DNA from: Agrobacterium tumefaciens
GTDB taxonomy: Bacteria > Pseudomonadota > Alphaproteobacteria > Rhizobiales > Rhizobiaceae
Assembly: GCF_005221325.1 (NCBI RefSeq)
Contig: NZ_CP039888.1
Location: 2,046,001 to 2,110,000, forward strand
DNA length: 64,000 nt
Direction of reading: 5' to 3'
Made by a program: the position numbers and the translations under genes. Positions 54,504 through 63,397 of the stretch are shown here, in pieces. Position 1 is the stretch's first letter, and every line of letters begins with the position of its first letter. A model generated the notes under the pieces. The model did not search any database and had not been told where the DNA came from. It saw nothing but the letters and a program-made list of their open reading frames with translations.

Positions 54504-55013
54504 GGGAAACCCTTTAAAAGATGGGAGACCGCTCCTTCCCCGTGCCGGAGGTGTTCGGCGAAAATGACATTGCACGTCAAACGCCTTCAACATCAAGGCT
54601 TTACTGACCGCTTGCAGGCTCGCCGCGATGTGACGGCCAGAACAACGCCTTCGCCAACACGGTGAAACCTGACGATGCTGCTCCGCCGGCGAGCGACGGC
54701 CACAGACTCAATTTTTGGGAAAAAGCACGCAAAACCGCCGGACGCGACGTCAATCTATTTTCCGACAATAATATTATAATCAAAAACTTTATAATCTGTT
54801 CACAATGAAATGCAGAGGGATGATGCCGGTGACGGGTTGAGGGCTTCGATCGTCCTGGCTGTCGGGCATTGTCGTCCCACAACAACAGACACTGGCGATG
54901 CGGGTCACCATCAAATTTGTGCCACGCAGACGGTTTTCGCCTGCGTGGCATTTGCCTTTGGTCATGCGGAACAGTCCAGTCGAAGCCCGGACCGAGGAAC
55001 GGGTCGCTACCCC
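54504..55013. other. Region between the two chemoreceptor genes
   Basis: It holds the leader of the left copy (54504-54600, similar to 56964-57060 of the right copy), an AT-rich promoter-like part with the 14-base motif at 54782-54795, and a 9-base-arm hairpin at 54921-54949 (GCCACGCAG / CTGCGTGGC) 65 bases after the right copy's stop. The hairpin has a poor T-run. No gene is seen. Confidence 0.65.
54782..54795. promoter_or_regulatory. Shared 14-base motif upstream of the left chemoreceptor
   Basis: AAAAACTTTATAAT, about 280 bases before the GTG start. The identical 14-mer is at 57271-57284 upstream of the right copy, and its core ACTTTATAAT recurs at 57224-57233. It is a candidate common promoter or regulator site. 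Confidence 0.45.
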
Positions 55014-56448
55014 TCAGAATTCCTGCCAGTCGCCCTTTGACGTATCCAGCGCAGCATTGCCCGAGAATGCCGAAGCAAGCTTGCGGCCAAGCGCCCGCAC
55101 GGGAGATGCCACCGATCTGTCGCTGCCGGCGGCACTGCGCACCGGAGCCGGCTGGCCCTGATGCTGATAAGCGCCCTCGGCCAGCTTGAACTGCGAAAGC
55201 AGCTGGTTCAGCGACTGCACTTCCTTGGCAAGGCTGTGGCTTGCGGCATTGGTCTCCTCAACCATGGCCGCGTTCTTCTGCGTGTCCTGATCCATCTGGT
55301 TCACAGCCGTATTGATCTGCTGCAATCCCGACGACTGCTCCTGCGCGGCCTCGACGATGGACACAACGTGCCGGTTGATTTCCTGCACTTCCGATACGAT
55401 CGTCACCAGCGCCTTGCCGGTGTCGCCCACCAGCTGCACGCCCTGCTTTACCTGATCGTTCGAGGTGGTGATCAGCGCCTTGATCTCCTTTGCCGCATTG
55501 GCGGAACGCTGCGCAAGCTCGCGCACCTCCTGTGCGACGACGGCAAAACCCTTGCCGGCTTCGCCCGCACGCGCCGCTTCCACACCGGCATTCAGCGCCA
55601 GAAGATTGGTCTGGAAGGCGATCTCATCGATCACGCCGATGATGTTGCTGATCTCGTTGGCGGATTTGGAAATTTGTTCCATGGCGACCACGGCGCGGCG
55701 CACCACTTCGCCGGATTGTTCCGCGCCCGCCTTGGCACGGCTGACGATCTGGCCCGCCTCCTGTGCGCGTTTGGTGGAATCCCGCACGGTCGTGGTGATT
55801 TCCTCCAGAGCTGCTGCGGTCTCTTCGACGGCGGCAGCCTGCTGTTCGGTGCGCTTGGCCAGATCGTCGGCAGCCGACTTGATCTCGTTTGCGCCCGCAC
55901 CAATACCGCCGGCATTCTGCGCAACCCGGGTCAGTGCCGATTGCAGCTTCTCGGCCGACATGTTGAAGTCGTTGCGGACACCATCGAGCGTCGCCGTGAA
56001 CGGCTGGTTGATGCGATAGGAAACATCGCCATCGGAAAGCTTCGAAAGGCCGGCCGCGAGATTATCGACGGCGAATTTGACGTCGGCGGCTTCCCTTGCC
56101 TTCTGCTGCTCGCGCTCGATGCGGTCCTTCTCCGACATCGACCGGTTGGCTTCGGTTTCCTGCTCGAGACGAATGCGCGCGATGGCATTCTCGCGGAACA
56201 CCTGAACCGCGACCGCCATCTGGCCAACTTCGTCCTTCCGCTCCATGCCGTCAATCTCGGCCGCCGTCTCGCCGCCGGCAAGCGACGCCATACGCTCACG
56301 CAGCCGGGCAATCGGCGTGGTGATGCCGCGAGAGGCCACGAAAAGTGCGAGGATGATGCCGGCGAGGAAGACGATCCCCACAACCACCAGCGAGGTCAGG
56401 ATCGTCGAATTGGTCTGGTCGGTCAGATCGTCGCTGCCTCTGACCACG
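55014..56448 (-). repeat. 1435-base near-identical block, copy 2 (shared with 52554-53988)
   Basis: Mirror entry of the block in the left chemoreceptor gene. The edge at 56448 lies just after the TM2-coding stretch, so the shared part covers TM2, HAMP and the signalling domain. Confidence 0.9.
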
Positions 56449-56963
56449 CCTTTGGCAAGCTTGTCCAGCAACGCCGTCAGGGTAACGGACAAGCTCTGAA
56501 GCGAAACGTCTGCCTTCAGGAGTAATGCTGCAGACTCAGCGTTCTTGTTGGCCATGCCAAGCTCGACGGCCTTGTCGGTGATTTGCGCGATGGACTGGGA
56601 TTGCGTGATCAAGACGTCGACAGCGGCGCGCTCCTCTGGAAACACGGCCTTGACGTTGCCGAGCCGCTCCAGAAGCTGGCGCTTGCTGTCATTATAGGCC
56701 TGCTTGGCGACATTGATTTCCGGCCCATTCGCGTCATAGGCCATCACCTGATAGGCGCCATAAGCCAGAGCGATGAGATTGCGGTTTGCCCGCGCAAGTT
56801 CCACCAGCGCAGCATTGTCGCTGGCTACGAATTCGGAATAGGCGGTGTCGGCTTCCTTATAGCGCGTGGCCATGAACGCGGCGGCGCCAAGACCGACGAT
56901 GCAGAGCGGTAAAATAAGTGACATAATTTTGGTGCGGATACTGGCATTGTGAAGAAAGGACAC
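55014..56963 (-). CDS. Methyl-accepting chemotaxis protein, right copy
   Basis: A 649-residue chemoreceptor with the same plan as its neighbour: TM1 near 13-31, periplasmic sensor to about 180, TM2 near 185-205, HAMP, MA hairpin and the C-terminal DWQEF pentapeptide. The periplasmic part differs clearly (for instance [20 protein letters not shown] against [20 protein letters not shown]), while everything from [11 protein letters not shown] to the end is identical but for one residue. The start is GTG at 56963 with the same ribosome site as the left copy. The two receptors probably sense different or differently tuned ligands and feed the same Che complex. Confidence 0.93.
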   Translation of the reverse strand: MSFLHNASIRTKIMSLILPLCIVGLGAAAFMATRYKEADTAYSEFVASDNAALVELARANRNLIALAYGAYQVMAYDANGPEINVAKQAYNDSKRQLLERLGNVKAVFPEERAAVDVLITQSQSIAQITDKAVELGMANKNAESAALLLKADVSLQSLSVTLTALLDKLAKGVVRGSDDLTDQTNSTILTSLVVVGIVFLAGIILALFVASRGITTPIARLRERMASLAGGETAAEIDGMERKDEVGQMAVAVQVFRENAIARIRLEQETEANRSMSEKDRIEREQQKAREAADVKFAVDNLAAGLSKLSDGDVSYRINQPFTATLDGVRNDFNMSAEKLQSALTRVAQNAGGIGAGANEIKSAADDLAKRTEQQAAAVEETAAALEEITTTVRDSTKRAQEAGQIVSRAKAGAEQSGEVVRRAVVAMEQISKSANEISNIIGVIDEIAFQTNLLALNAGVEAARAGEAGKGFAVVAQEVRELAQRSANAAKEIKALITTSNDQVKQGVQLVGDTGKALVTIVSEVQEINRHVVSIVEAAQEQSSGLQQINTAVNQMDQDTQKNAAMVEETNAASHSLAKEVQSLNQLLSQFKLAEGAYQHQGQPAPVRSAAGSDRSVASPVRALGRKLASAFSGNAALDTSKGDWQEF

Positions 56964-57223
56964 GGGAAACCCTTTAAAAGATGGGAGACCGCTCCTTTCC
57001 CGTGCCGGAGGTGTTCGGCAAAAATGACATTGCACGTCGAAAGCCTTCATCATCAAGGCTTGATCAGCCGGATCATCGGCTCTGGCCGCAACCTGCGTTA
57101 TGCACTGGCCCGCAACCGGTGATCCTGCCCCTGAAATTTCGGAAGGTCCCTGTTCCGGTGGTCTGGCGGTTCCTCAACAGGTGGAAACGCCAGATCGCGA
57201 CTTGAAGAAGAATGTTAAACAGT

Positions 57224-57233
57224 ACTTTATAAT
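57224..57233. promoter_or_regulatory. ACTTTATAAT core, first copy upstream of the right chemoreceptor
   Basis: Ten-base match to the core of the shared chemoreceptor motif, 261 bases before the GTG start. Confidence 0.35.
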
Positions 57234-57270
57234 ACTCTTGTATTTGTTTCGTTGTAAAATAATTATACTT

Positions 57271-57284
57271 AAAAACTTTATAAT
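57271..57284. promoter_or_regulatory. Shared 14-base motif upstream of the right chemoreceptor
   Basis: AAAAACTTTATAAT, identical to 54782-54795, about 308 bases before the GTG start. Confidence 0.45.
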
Positions 57285-57411
57285 TTCTTTATGTCGCATG
57301 GCCTGCGACATGAAGACTGCGGCAGCAGGACGGGGCTCTTCAACACCGGCCCTCACTGCTTGCGGCGGCATCAGCGGCATGCCTCCGCCGCCACGCTGTG
57401 CCTCATCCGCC

Positions 57412-58605
57412 TCAGGTTAAAGGCTGCTCTTTCCGCATCCCCGTGCGGCGCTGAAAGATCGTGGCAATGGCGGCAAGTCCGGCCATGGCGGCAAAGACCA
57501 CGGCGATATCACGATAGGTCGTCGCAAAACCAAACCGGGCAATCCATGGCTGGCTTGCCAGCGGCGAGATGAAATGCCCGAGAAACATAGAAGCCGTGAC
57601 GATGCCGGCGATACGCCCGCGCAACCGCAGCGGCGCAAGCATGATCGTCGTGGACATGATGGACGGCATCACGGCGCCGAGACCAGCCCCCACCACGGCC
57701 AGCGCCGACAGCATGGAGACCAGACCGCCTGCCGTGGCAAGCAGCGCAAAACCCGTGGCCATCAACACCAGCCCGGCCGCCAGAATGACGGTCACGCCAA
57801 TCCGCGCCCGCAACCGCCCGAAGCTGAGCGCCATCAGCGCGCCGGCCAGATTGAAGATGCCGATGGCATATCCGGCAACGCTTCCGGAAAACACCCCTAG
57901 CTCCCGCAGGAAGAACGGCAATTGCGAGGGGATGGTATAAAACAGGGCATTGACGAGAAACACCGCCATGGCCAGCACGGCCACCAGCAACCAGTTGACC
58001 GCAAGGGCCTTTTCATCATTGCGCGTGGCGCGGCTGCTGTTCCTTGCCGGTTCCCTCAGGAAAAACAGGGCCGCCGGCAGGATGAGCAGCGCCACGGCAT
58101 AGACAGCAAAGGGCGCGCGCCAGTGGATATCCGCGAGCCATCCACCCGCCACCACGAAAACAACGCCACCCAGCTGGGTGAAGGCCTGTTGCAGGCCCAG
58201 ATAACGCTCCCGCGCCGGCCCCTCGAAATTATCGCCCACCAGCGCCGTGCCGATGGTCATGATGCCGCCGATCGCAAGCCCCAGAAAGGCGCGGCCGACG
58301 AGCAGGCCGGTAAGACTGTCGGCAAAAAGGCCTGATATGCCGGACAGGCTGTAAAGCAGGATCGCGCCGAGCAGCAGCCGCTTGCGGCCGAAACGATCCG
58401 CCAGCACGCCGGCAACGGGCGCGCAGAGCGCCACGAAAACCGACGGCAATGTCAGCACCATGCGGCTCATGATCTCGACATCAGGTGTCGACAGGAAGTT
58501 TTGCTCTATGGCAGGCAACGAGGGCGCAACCGTGGTTCCGGCCATGATGGTGAGCGTAGCGACGAACAGCAGCGTCAGTTTCAGCGCCGTGGAATTCTCG
58601 GTCAT
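57412..58605 (-). CDS. MFS efflux transporter under a SoxR-like promoter
   Basis: A 397-residue protein with twelve hydrophobic segments, of the drug:proton antiporter (DHA1) type. The loop 2-3 motif reads GVLADRFGRKRLLLG near residues 65-80, and GLAIGGIMTIGTALVGDNF near 110-128 lies in helix 4. The substrate is unknown. Its promoter region contains a perfect SoxR-type palindrome 38 bases ahead of the ATG, so induction by redox-cycling compounds is a concrete inference. It stands alone on the minus strand. Confidence 0.88.
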   Translation of the reverse strand: MTENSTALKLTLLFVATLTIMAGTTVAPSLPAIEQNFLSTPDVEIMSRMVLTLPSVFVALCAPVAGVLADRFGRKRLLLGAILLYSLSGISGLFADSLTGLLVGRAFLGLAIGGIMTIGTALVGDNFEGPARERYLGLQQAFTQLGGVVFVVAGGWLADIHWRAPFAVYAVALLILPAALFFLREPARNSSRATRNDEKALAVNWLLVAVLAMAVFLVNALFYTIPSQLPFFLRELGVFSGSVAGYAIGIFNLAGALMALSFGRLRARIGVTVILAAGLVLMATGFALLATAGGLVSMLSALAVVGAGLGAVMPSIMSTTIMLAPLRLRGRIAGIVTASMFLGHFISPLASQPWIARFGFATTYRDIAVVFAAMAGLAAIATIFQRRTGMRKEQPLT

Positions 58606-58633
58606 GGAACGTCCTTCAATAGTGTTCCATGCT

Positions 58634-58664
58634 CTGATAATTCCTCAACTATAGTTGAGGTCAA
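58634..58664 (-). promoter_or_regulatory. SoxR-like promoter of the MFS gene
   Basis: Minus-strand TTGACC (58664-58659) and TATCAG (58639-58634) are 19 bases apart, and the spacer carries the perfect palindrome CCTCAACTATAGTTGAGG (58643-58660). E. coli soxS has the same plan with CCTCAAGTTAACTTGAGG. A 19-base spacer is the mark of MerR-family activators, which untwist the DNA. The match of arms (CCTCAA/TTGAGG) favours SoxR. The soxR gene is not in this window. Confidence 0.75.
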
Positions 58665-58675
58665 TAGCCGCGGAC

Positions 58676-58706
58676 AAAAAAAGCGGCGAGCCTTTCAGCC
58701 CGCCGC
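58676..58706 (-). terminator. Rho-independent terminator of the ABC-importer operon
   Basis: Minus-strand hairpin GCGGCG...CGCCGC (58706-58683), also pairing GC/GC inside, followed by seven T (58682-58676). It lies 42 bases after the homocysteine methyltransferase stop. Confidence 0.85.
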
Positions 58707-58747
58707 GCTTATTCCCGATAGTGGCGATGAATGCGCCGCCGGCCGCC

Positions 58748-59668
58748 TCAGGCGGCCGCGCGCCGCAAAGCAGTCGCAACCGTGTGGATATGGGCAGCAC
58801 CGATACCGCAGCAGCCGCCGATCATGGTTGCGCCGGCATCCGCCCAGGAGCAGGCGAAACGCGAATAGACATCGTCGGTCAGGTCGGCGCGGGTGCCATG
58901 CAGGCCTTCATTGGCGGCAGAATCGCCCTGTTCGCCTTCGAAGGCATTGGCATAAACGCCGATCTCAAGCGATACGCCCTTGTCCGCGAAGACGACGGAG
59001 GCGGTTTCGACGGCGGCCTTCATGATTTCCGGCTTGCTGCAATTGAACAGCAGGGCGGCAGCGCCCGATTGTGCCGCCCATTCGGCGGCCGCCTTTACGG
59101 TTTCGCCGGAGCGCAAGGCAGGTTCGCCGCCGCTGGTCGCAGTCGCATCATCGTTGAGCGTGAAGGAAACCCAGAACGGCTTGCCTGTTGCGGCAACGGC
59201 CACACGCACGGCCTCACCCTCGGCGATCAGGCTCAGCGTCTCGCCGAGCCAGACATCGGCGGAAGGAGCGAGATTATCGACCAGCACCTTGAGATAGTCC
59301 TGTACCCGCGAGGCATCGAAATTCTGCGGCTCGTAGGAACCGAAGATCGGCGGCAACGAGCCGGCAACCAGCACATCACGACGGCTCGCATCCGCTGCCT
59401 CGCGCGCGAGCTGCCCGGAAAGGGCGATCAGCGATGCGCCATCCTTCTGAAAGCGCTCCTCGCCGATGTGGAACGGCACCAGTGCATAGGAATTGGTGGT
59501 GACGACATCGGCACCGGCCTCGATGAATTCCGCATGCACCTGCCGCACGATGTCAGGCGAATTGATGAGCGCCAGCGCCGACCATTCCGGCTGTTTCAGC
59601 TCGGCGCCGAGCCGCTGCAATTCGCGGCTCATGCCGCCGTCGAGGATACGGATAGTGCCCATGTTCAT
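58748..59668 (-). CDS. mmuM: Homocysteine S-methyltransferase
   Basis: A 306-residue zinc enzyme that methylates homocysteine to methionine, with S-methylmethionine or SAM as donor. Barrel marks are ILDGGMSRELQRLG at the start and the zinc ligands: one Cys in LLFNCSKPE near 210 and the pair in MIGGCCGIGAAHI near 285. Length is normal for MmuM. It is the last gene of a five-gene operon behind an amino-acid ABC importer, which suggests that the importer brings in S-methylmethionine or a related sulfonium compound; that part is inference. Confidence 0.88.
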   Translation of the reverse strand: MNMGTIRILDGGMSRELQRLGAELKQPEWSALALINSPDIVRQVHAEFIEAGADVVTTNSYALVPFHIGEERFQKDGASLIALSGQLAREAADASRRDVLVAGSLPPIFGSYEPQNFDASRVQDYLKVLVDNLAPSADVWLGETLSLIAEGEAVRVAVAATGKPFWVSFTLNDDATATSGGEPALRSGETVKAAAEWAAQSGAAALLFNCSKPEIMKAAVETASVVFADKGVSLEIGVYANAFEGEQGDSAANEGLHGTRADLTDDVYSRFACSWADAGATMIGGCCGIGAAHIHTVATALRRAAA

Positions 59669-59682
59669 ACTCCTTGAACGAT

Positions 59683-60372
59683 TTACCGCCGGACCGGCAC
59701 CTGCCGTTCGACAATGCCGAAACAGCGGGCGATGATGGCGGTGAGAATGAGATAAAAGACGGTGACGACGATCAGCGGCTCATAGACCAGAAGCGTATCC
59801 TGCCGCACCTTGTAGGCCACGGCGTAGAGGTCCATCACAGTGACCGTAAAGGCAAGCGGCGTCGCCTTCAGCTGCATCACCACCTCGCCGGCGATGGTCG
59901 GCAGCGCAATGCGGATCGCGCGCGGCAACCAGATGCGGCGAATGAGGGTGAAGCGGCCCATACCGAAAGCCCGGCCCGCCTCCAGCTCGCCCTTCGGCAC
60001 GGCCAAAAGCGCGCCGCGCAGCACCTCGGCCTCATAGGCCGCGTAATTCAGCGTGAAGCTGACGGCGGCGAAGAAAAACCCCTCGCGCAGCACCGGCCAC
60101 ATGAAGCTCTGGCGCAGGCCGGGGATCATCGGCAGAAACGAGCCGACGCCGTAATACAGTAGCCAGAGCTGAATCAAAAGCGGCGTGCCGCGAAAGAAGG
60201 TGCAATAGGCGCGCGCCAGATTTTTCGTCACCCGCCCGCCGCTGACCTGCGCGAAGGCAAGCCCGATGGCGAGAAGAAAACCGATGCTGACGGAGATGAC
60301 GAGCAGCGCCAGCGTCTGCCATGCGCCGGATAAAAGCAGCGGCCAATATTTGGCGACCCATGAAAAATCCAT
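59683..60372 (-). CDS. Amino-acid ABC transporter permease (HisM-like)
   Basis: A 229-residue permease with about five helices. The coupling motif for the ATPase reads EAEVLRGALLAVPKGELEAGRAFGM near residues 113-137, the standard EAA loop of polar-amino-acid importers, and FFRGTPLLIQLWLLYYGVG near 58-76 is also typical. It pairs with the next permease to form a heterodimeric channel. It lies 14 bases before mmuM and 12 after the other permease. Confidence 0.92.
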   Translation of the reverse strand: MDFSWVAKYWPLLLSGAWQTLALLVISVSIGFLLAIGLAFAQVSGGRVTKNLARAYCTFFRGTPLLIQLWLLYYGVGSFLPMIPGLRQSFMWPVLREGFFFAAVSFTLNYAAYEAEVLRGALLAVPKGELEAGRAFGMGRFTLIRRIWLPRAIRIALPTIAGEVVMQLKATPLAFTVTVMDLYAVAYKVRQDTLLVYEPLIVVTVFYLILTAIIARCFGIVERQVPVRR

Positions 60373-60384
60373 GCCGTTCCCCCC

Positions 60385-61107
60385 TCAGGCCAAGGCCGGC
60401 TGGCCGCGCCGCACCCGGCGTTCCAGCAGTGAAAAGACGAGGTTGGAGACGAGCGTGATGGCGAGATAAAGAAACGCCGCGGCAAGGAAGAACAGGAAAT
60501 ATTGCTTGGTGCTGGCCCCCGCTAAGCGCGTCGCGAGCGCCAGTTCCTGATAGCCGACCACCGCCACCAGCGCGCTGTCCTTGGTCACCGCAAGCCAGAG
60601 ATTGGCAAGGCCCGGCAGCGCATTCGGCAGCAGTGCCGGCAGGACCACACGGCGGAAACGCAAGGCCGGCGACATGCCGAAGGCGCGCGCCGCCTCGATC
60701 TGGCCGTTCGGCACGGCAAGGATCGCGCCGCGCAGCACCTCGGTCATATAGGCGCCCTGCACGAAACCCAGAACCGCGACGGCGGCAACAAAGCCGTTCA
60801 CCTCAAGCGGCGGCAGTCCCATCAGCTGCAGCAACCGGTTCAAACCATCGGTGCCAGCATAATAAAGCCCGACGATGAGGATCAGTTCGGGAACGGCGCG
60901 GATCGCCGTGGTGTAGAAATTGAGCAGCAGGCCAAGCGGCCTGTTGCCGGAAAGCTTGCCGAGCGCGCCGGCAAGCCCGATGACGATGCCGATCAGGTAA
61001 GCACCGGCGGAAATGGCAAGCGTCGAAGCCGCACCCTTCAAAAGGGTGCCGCCCCATCCCGGAGGATAGGGTGACAAAAGCTGCAACGTGGTTTCAAGGC
61101 TTGCCAT
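60385..61107 (-). CDS. Amino-acid ABC transporter permease (HisQ-like)
   Basis: A 240-residue permease with about five helices and the EAA loop TEVLRGAILAVPNGQIEAARAFGMSP near residues 126-151. YTTAIRAVPELILIVGLYYAGTDG near 65-88 is the conserved second region. It lies 19 bases after the binding-protein gene and 12 before the HisM-like gene. The two permeases, the ATPase and the binding protein make a complete family-3 importer. Confidence 0.92.
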   Translation of the reverse strand: MASLETTLQLLSPYPPGWGGTLLKGAASTLAISAGAYLIGIVIGLAGALGKLSGNRPLGLLLNFYTTAIRAVPELILIVGLYYAGTDGLNRLLQLMGLPPLEVNGFVAAVAVLGFVQGAYMTEVLRGAILAVPNGQIEAARAFGMSPALRFRRVVLPALLPNALPGLANLWLAVTKDSALVAVVGYQELALATRLAGASTKQYFLFFLAAAFLYLAITLVSNLVFSLLERRVRRGQPALA

Positions 61108-61126
61108 TGATGTGACCGGTCAGAGC

Positions 61127-61897
61127 TTATTTACCGTAAATATCGAAGCTGAAGTACTTCTTGGTGATCTCGTCATATTTCCCGCTGGCGCGGACGGCGA
61201 CGAGAGCAGCGTTCAGCTTGTTCTTCAGTTCCGTATCGTCCTTGCGCAGGCCGCCGGAAACGCCAAGCCCGAGGATTTCCTTGTCGTCAGCCACATTGCC
61301 CATGTCGGCGCAGCAATCCTTGCCGGCATCGCTCTTCACGAAGGCATCGAGAACCAGCGAGTCGCCGAACACATAGTCGATACGGCCAGCGGCAAGATCC
61401 TGAAACGCCTCGTCCAGCGTCTGATAGGTCTTTTCGTCAGCAACATCAGCGAAATATTTCTTGTAATATTCGGACTGGATGGTCGCGACCTGAATGCCGA
61501 TGGTCTTGCCCTTGACGTCTTCCGGCGCAGCACCCGGCTTGCCATCCTTGGCGCCGATCAGCTTGCTCGGCGTGTTGTAATATTTGTTGGTGAAATCGAT
61601 GATCTTCTCGCGCTCTTCCGTGTTCGACATGGACGACCAGATGACATCGAACTTCTTCGTCTGCAGCGCCGGGATGAGGCCATCCCAGGACAACTCGACG
61701 ATCGAGCATTTTTCCTTCATTTCCGCGCAGACGGCGTCCATGAGATCGATTTCCCAGCCCTGCCACTTGCCGCTGGCATCCTTGGCGAAGAAGGGCGGGT
61801 AGGATTCGTTCATGATGCCGAAGCGGACATCGGCGCTGGCGGTGAAGGCGGAAACCGCAAATGCCGTTCCGGCAAGCAGCGTGGCGAAGAATTTCAT
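61127..61897 (-). CDS. Amino-acid-binding periplasmic protein (family 3)
   Basis: A 256-residue solute-binding protein. A signal peptide covers residues 1-22 (ending AFTASA). The mature protein opens DVRFGIMNESYPPFFAKDASGKWQGWEIDL, the normal SBP_bac_3 start, and WDGLIPALQTKKFDVIWSSM near 72-91 is the family ligand-loop motif. A CCADMGN stretch near 190 is unusual for the family, which otherwise has few cysteines. Ligand class is polar amino acid or opine-like; the exact ligand is unknown. Confidence 0.92.
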   Translation of the reverse strand: MKFFATLLAGTAFAVSAFTASADVRFGIMNESYPPFFAKDASGKWQGWEIDLMDAVCAEMKEKCSIVELSWDGLIPALQTKKFDVIWSSMSNTEEREKIIDFTNKYYNTPSKLIGAKDGKPGAAPEDVKGKTIGIQVATIQSEYYKKYFADVADEKTYQTLDEAFQDLAAGRIDYVFGDSLVLDAFVKSDAGKDCCADMGNVADDKEILGLGVSGGLRKDDTELKNKLNAALVAVRASGKYDEITKKYFSFDIYGK

Positions 61898-61937
61898 TCA
61901 AGTCTCTCCTGTTAAAACGGACTGTCAGGTAAAAAGG

Positions 61938-62717
61938 TCAATTGGCCAGCGCGCCGGTAAATTCCCGGCAGCGGGCGCTCGTGGGGTTGCCGAACACCTG
62001 TGCCGGCGGCCCCGCTTCCTCCACCCGGCCCTGATGCAGAAACACGACTTCCGAAGAAACATCCCGGGCAAAGCGCATTTCGTGGGTGACGAGCAGCATG
62101 GTGCGGCCTTCCTCAGCCAGATCGCGGATGACCTTCAGCACTTCGCCCACCAGTTCCGGGTCAAGCGCCGAAGTGGGTTCGTCGAACAGCATCACCGCCG
62201 GCTCCATGCAGAGCGCGCGCGCAATGGCGGCGCGCTGCTGCTGCCCGCCGGACAGAAAGGCCGGATAGGCATTTTTCTTGTCATAGAGGCCGACCTTGTT
62301 CAGCAGGGCTTCGGCCTTTTCAACCGCTTCATGCCGCCTGACGCCCAGAACGTGAACGGGCGCCTCGATGACATTTTCAAGAACGGTGCGATGGGCCCAG
62401 AGATTGAAATTCTGGAACACCATGCCAAGCCCGGTCCGCAGTTTTTCCACCTGCCGCCAGCTTTTCGGCACGGCCTTGCCGTCCCTGCCGGCCTTCGTGG
62501 CGATCTCTTCGCCATTGACGACGACCCGGCCGCGATCCGGCGTTTCGAGAAAGTTGATGCAGCGCAGAAAGGTGCTCTTGCCGGAACCGGATGAGCCGAT
62601 GATCGATATGACATCGCCCTTGTGGGCTTTCAGCGAAACGCCCTTCAAAACTTCATGCGTGCCGAAGCTCTTGTGGATGTCATCCGCCTCGAGCGCACAG
62701 GCGCCTTTATCTGTCAT
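61938..62717 (-). CDS. Amino-acid ABC transporter ATPase (HisP-like)
   Basis: A 259-residue ATPase. Walker A is GSSGSGKST near residue 42, the signature LSGGQQQRAAIARAL near 157 and Walker B VMLFDEPTSALDPE near 177. An extended region before the Q-loop is normal for HisP. The start is taken as ATG at 62717 (MTDKGA); an ATG at 62738 adds 7 residues. It is the first gene of the operon ATPase, binding protein, permease, permease, mmuM. The binding protein starts 40 bases later. Confidence 0.93.
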   Translation of the reverse strand: MTDKGACALEADDIHKSFGTHEVLKGVSLKAHKGDVISIIGSSGSGKSTFLRCINFLETPDRGRVVVNGEEIATKAGRDGKAVPKSWRQVEKLRTGLGMVFQNFNLWAHRTVLENVIEAPVHVLGVRRHEAVEKAEALLNKVGLYDKKNAYPAFLSGGQQQRAAIARALCMEPAVMLFDEPTSALDPELVGEVLKVIRDLAEEGRTMLLVTHEMRFARDVSSEVVFLHQGRVEEAGPPAQVFGNPTSARCREFTGALAN

Positions 62718-63397
62718 CTCTTGACCTAGCCGATCCATTCTTTAGTGCCAGCCACGCCAATATCATGGGTTTTCGCGGGGAGACATGCACAATAACAAAG
62801 ACTTGTGCCGCGCATGTTTAGCGAAAATCGCTGCAAACGCGCGCAACAATCGGCTCTTTTACATATTCGCCACGAAAAATCATTTCAAAATTCATCGAGA
62901 GCGGATTACCGGCGAAGCCTGTTGCGTGAGGAGCGCCGGCGCCATGGCCGGTTCCGGACGCGACAAATTGCAGGAAGCGGCCGGCATTAAAACGCGTGCT
63001 TCGAATAGCCGGCAATACGGGGTCTCCTGCACAATCCGATTTTTTAGTTATCCATGATGCACGGCGAAATAGCACAGCGATTAGTCGCCGCCGCCGTAAG
63101 CAATCAAAACCGGCAACGAAAGGTCAGGATCGTCATTTCCGAAAAGTAGACTTCAAAAGCCGGAAACGTTGAACAAATCTGTACCATATTTCACCCTTTG
63201 GTTGCTCGTTTAAATATAGTTTGTTAACCAACCGCACGGCAGGCAATATCCAGTAACAGACTGATATAGCGGAATTTTGTTTTTCCGCAGCGCTTCACAA
63301 GCTGTGCGTCCAACTGGTTTTATATCTATATTAATAAGTTCAAATATACGCTGCCTATGGTTGATTTCGTAAATGCGCAAAAAGCTGGAGGCCGACG
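62718..63397. other. Gene-free region between the ABC operon and the GNAT gene
   Basis: About 680 bases between divergent genes. It contains copy B of the 40-base motif (63035-63074) and an AT-rich stretch near 63190-63350 that should hold the GNAT promoter. Short open frames here have no family features. Confidence 0.55.
63035..63074. promoter_or_regulatory. 40-base motif, copy B
   Basis: Begins TCCGATTTTTTAGTTA and ends AAATAGCA, with 33 of 40 bases equal to 52391-52430. It is about 320-360 bases from the starts on either side. Confidence 0.4.

Larger units (their letters stand above)
56964..57411. other. Region upstream of the right chemoreceptor
   Basis: About 450 bases. 56964-57060 is the conserved leader, and 57210-57300 is strongly AT-rich with two copies of ACTTTATAAT (57224-57233 and within 57271-57284). 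No gene is seen. The MFS gene ends at its right edge. Confidence 0.6.

Noticed and set aside
52701..56525. Long plus-strand frames (about 455 codons) antisense to each chemoreceptor gene
   Set aside because: They repeat in both copies only because the receptors themselves are duplicated; the products are His/Leu/Arg-rich shadows.
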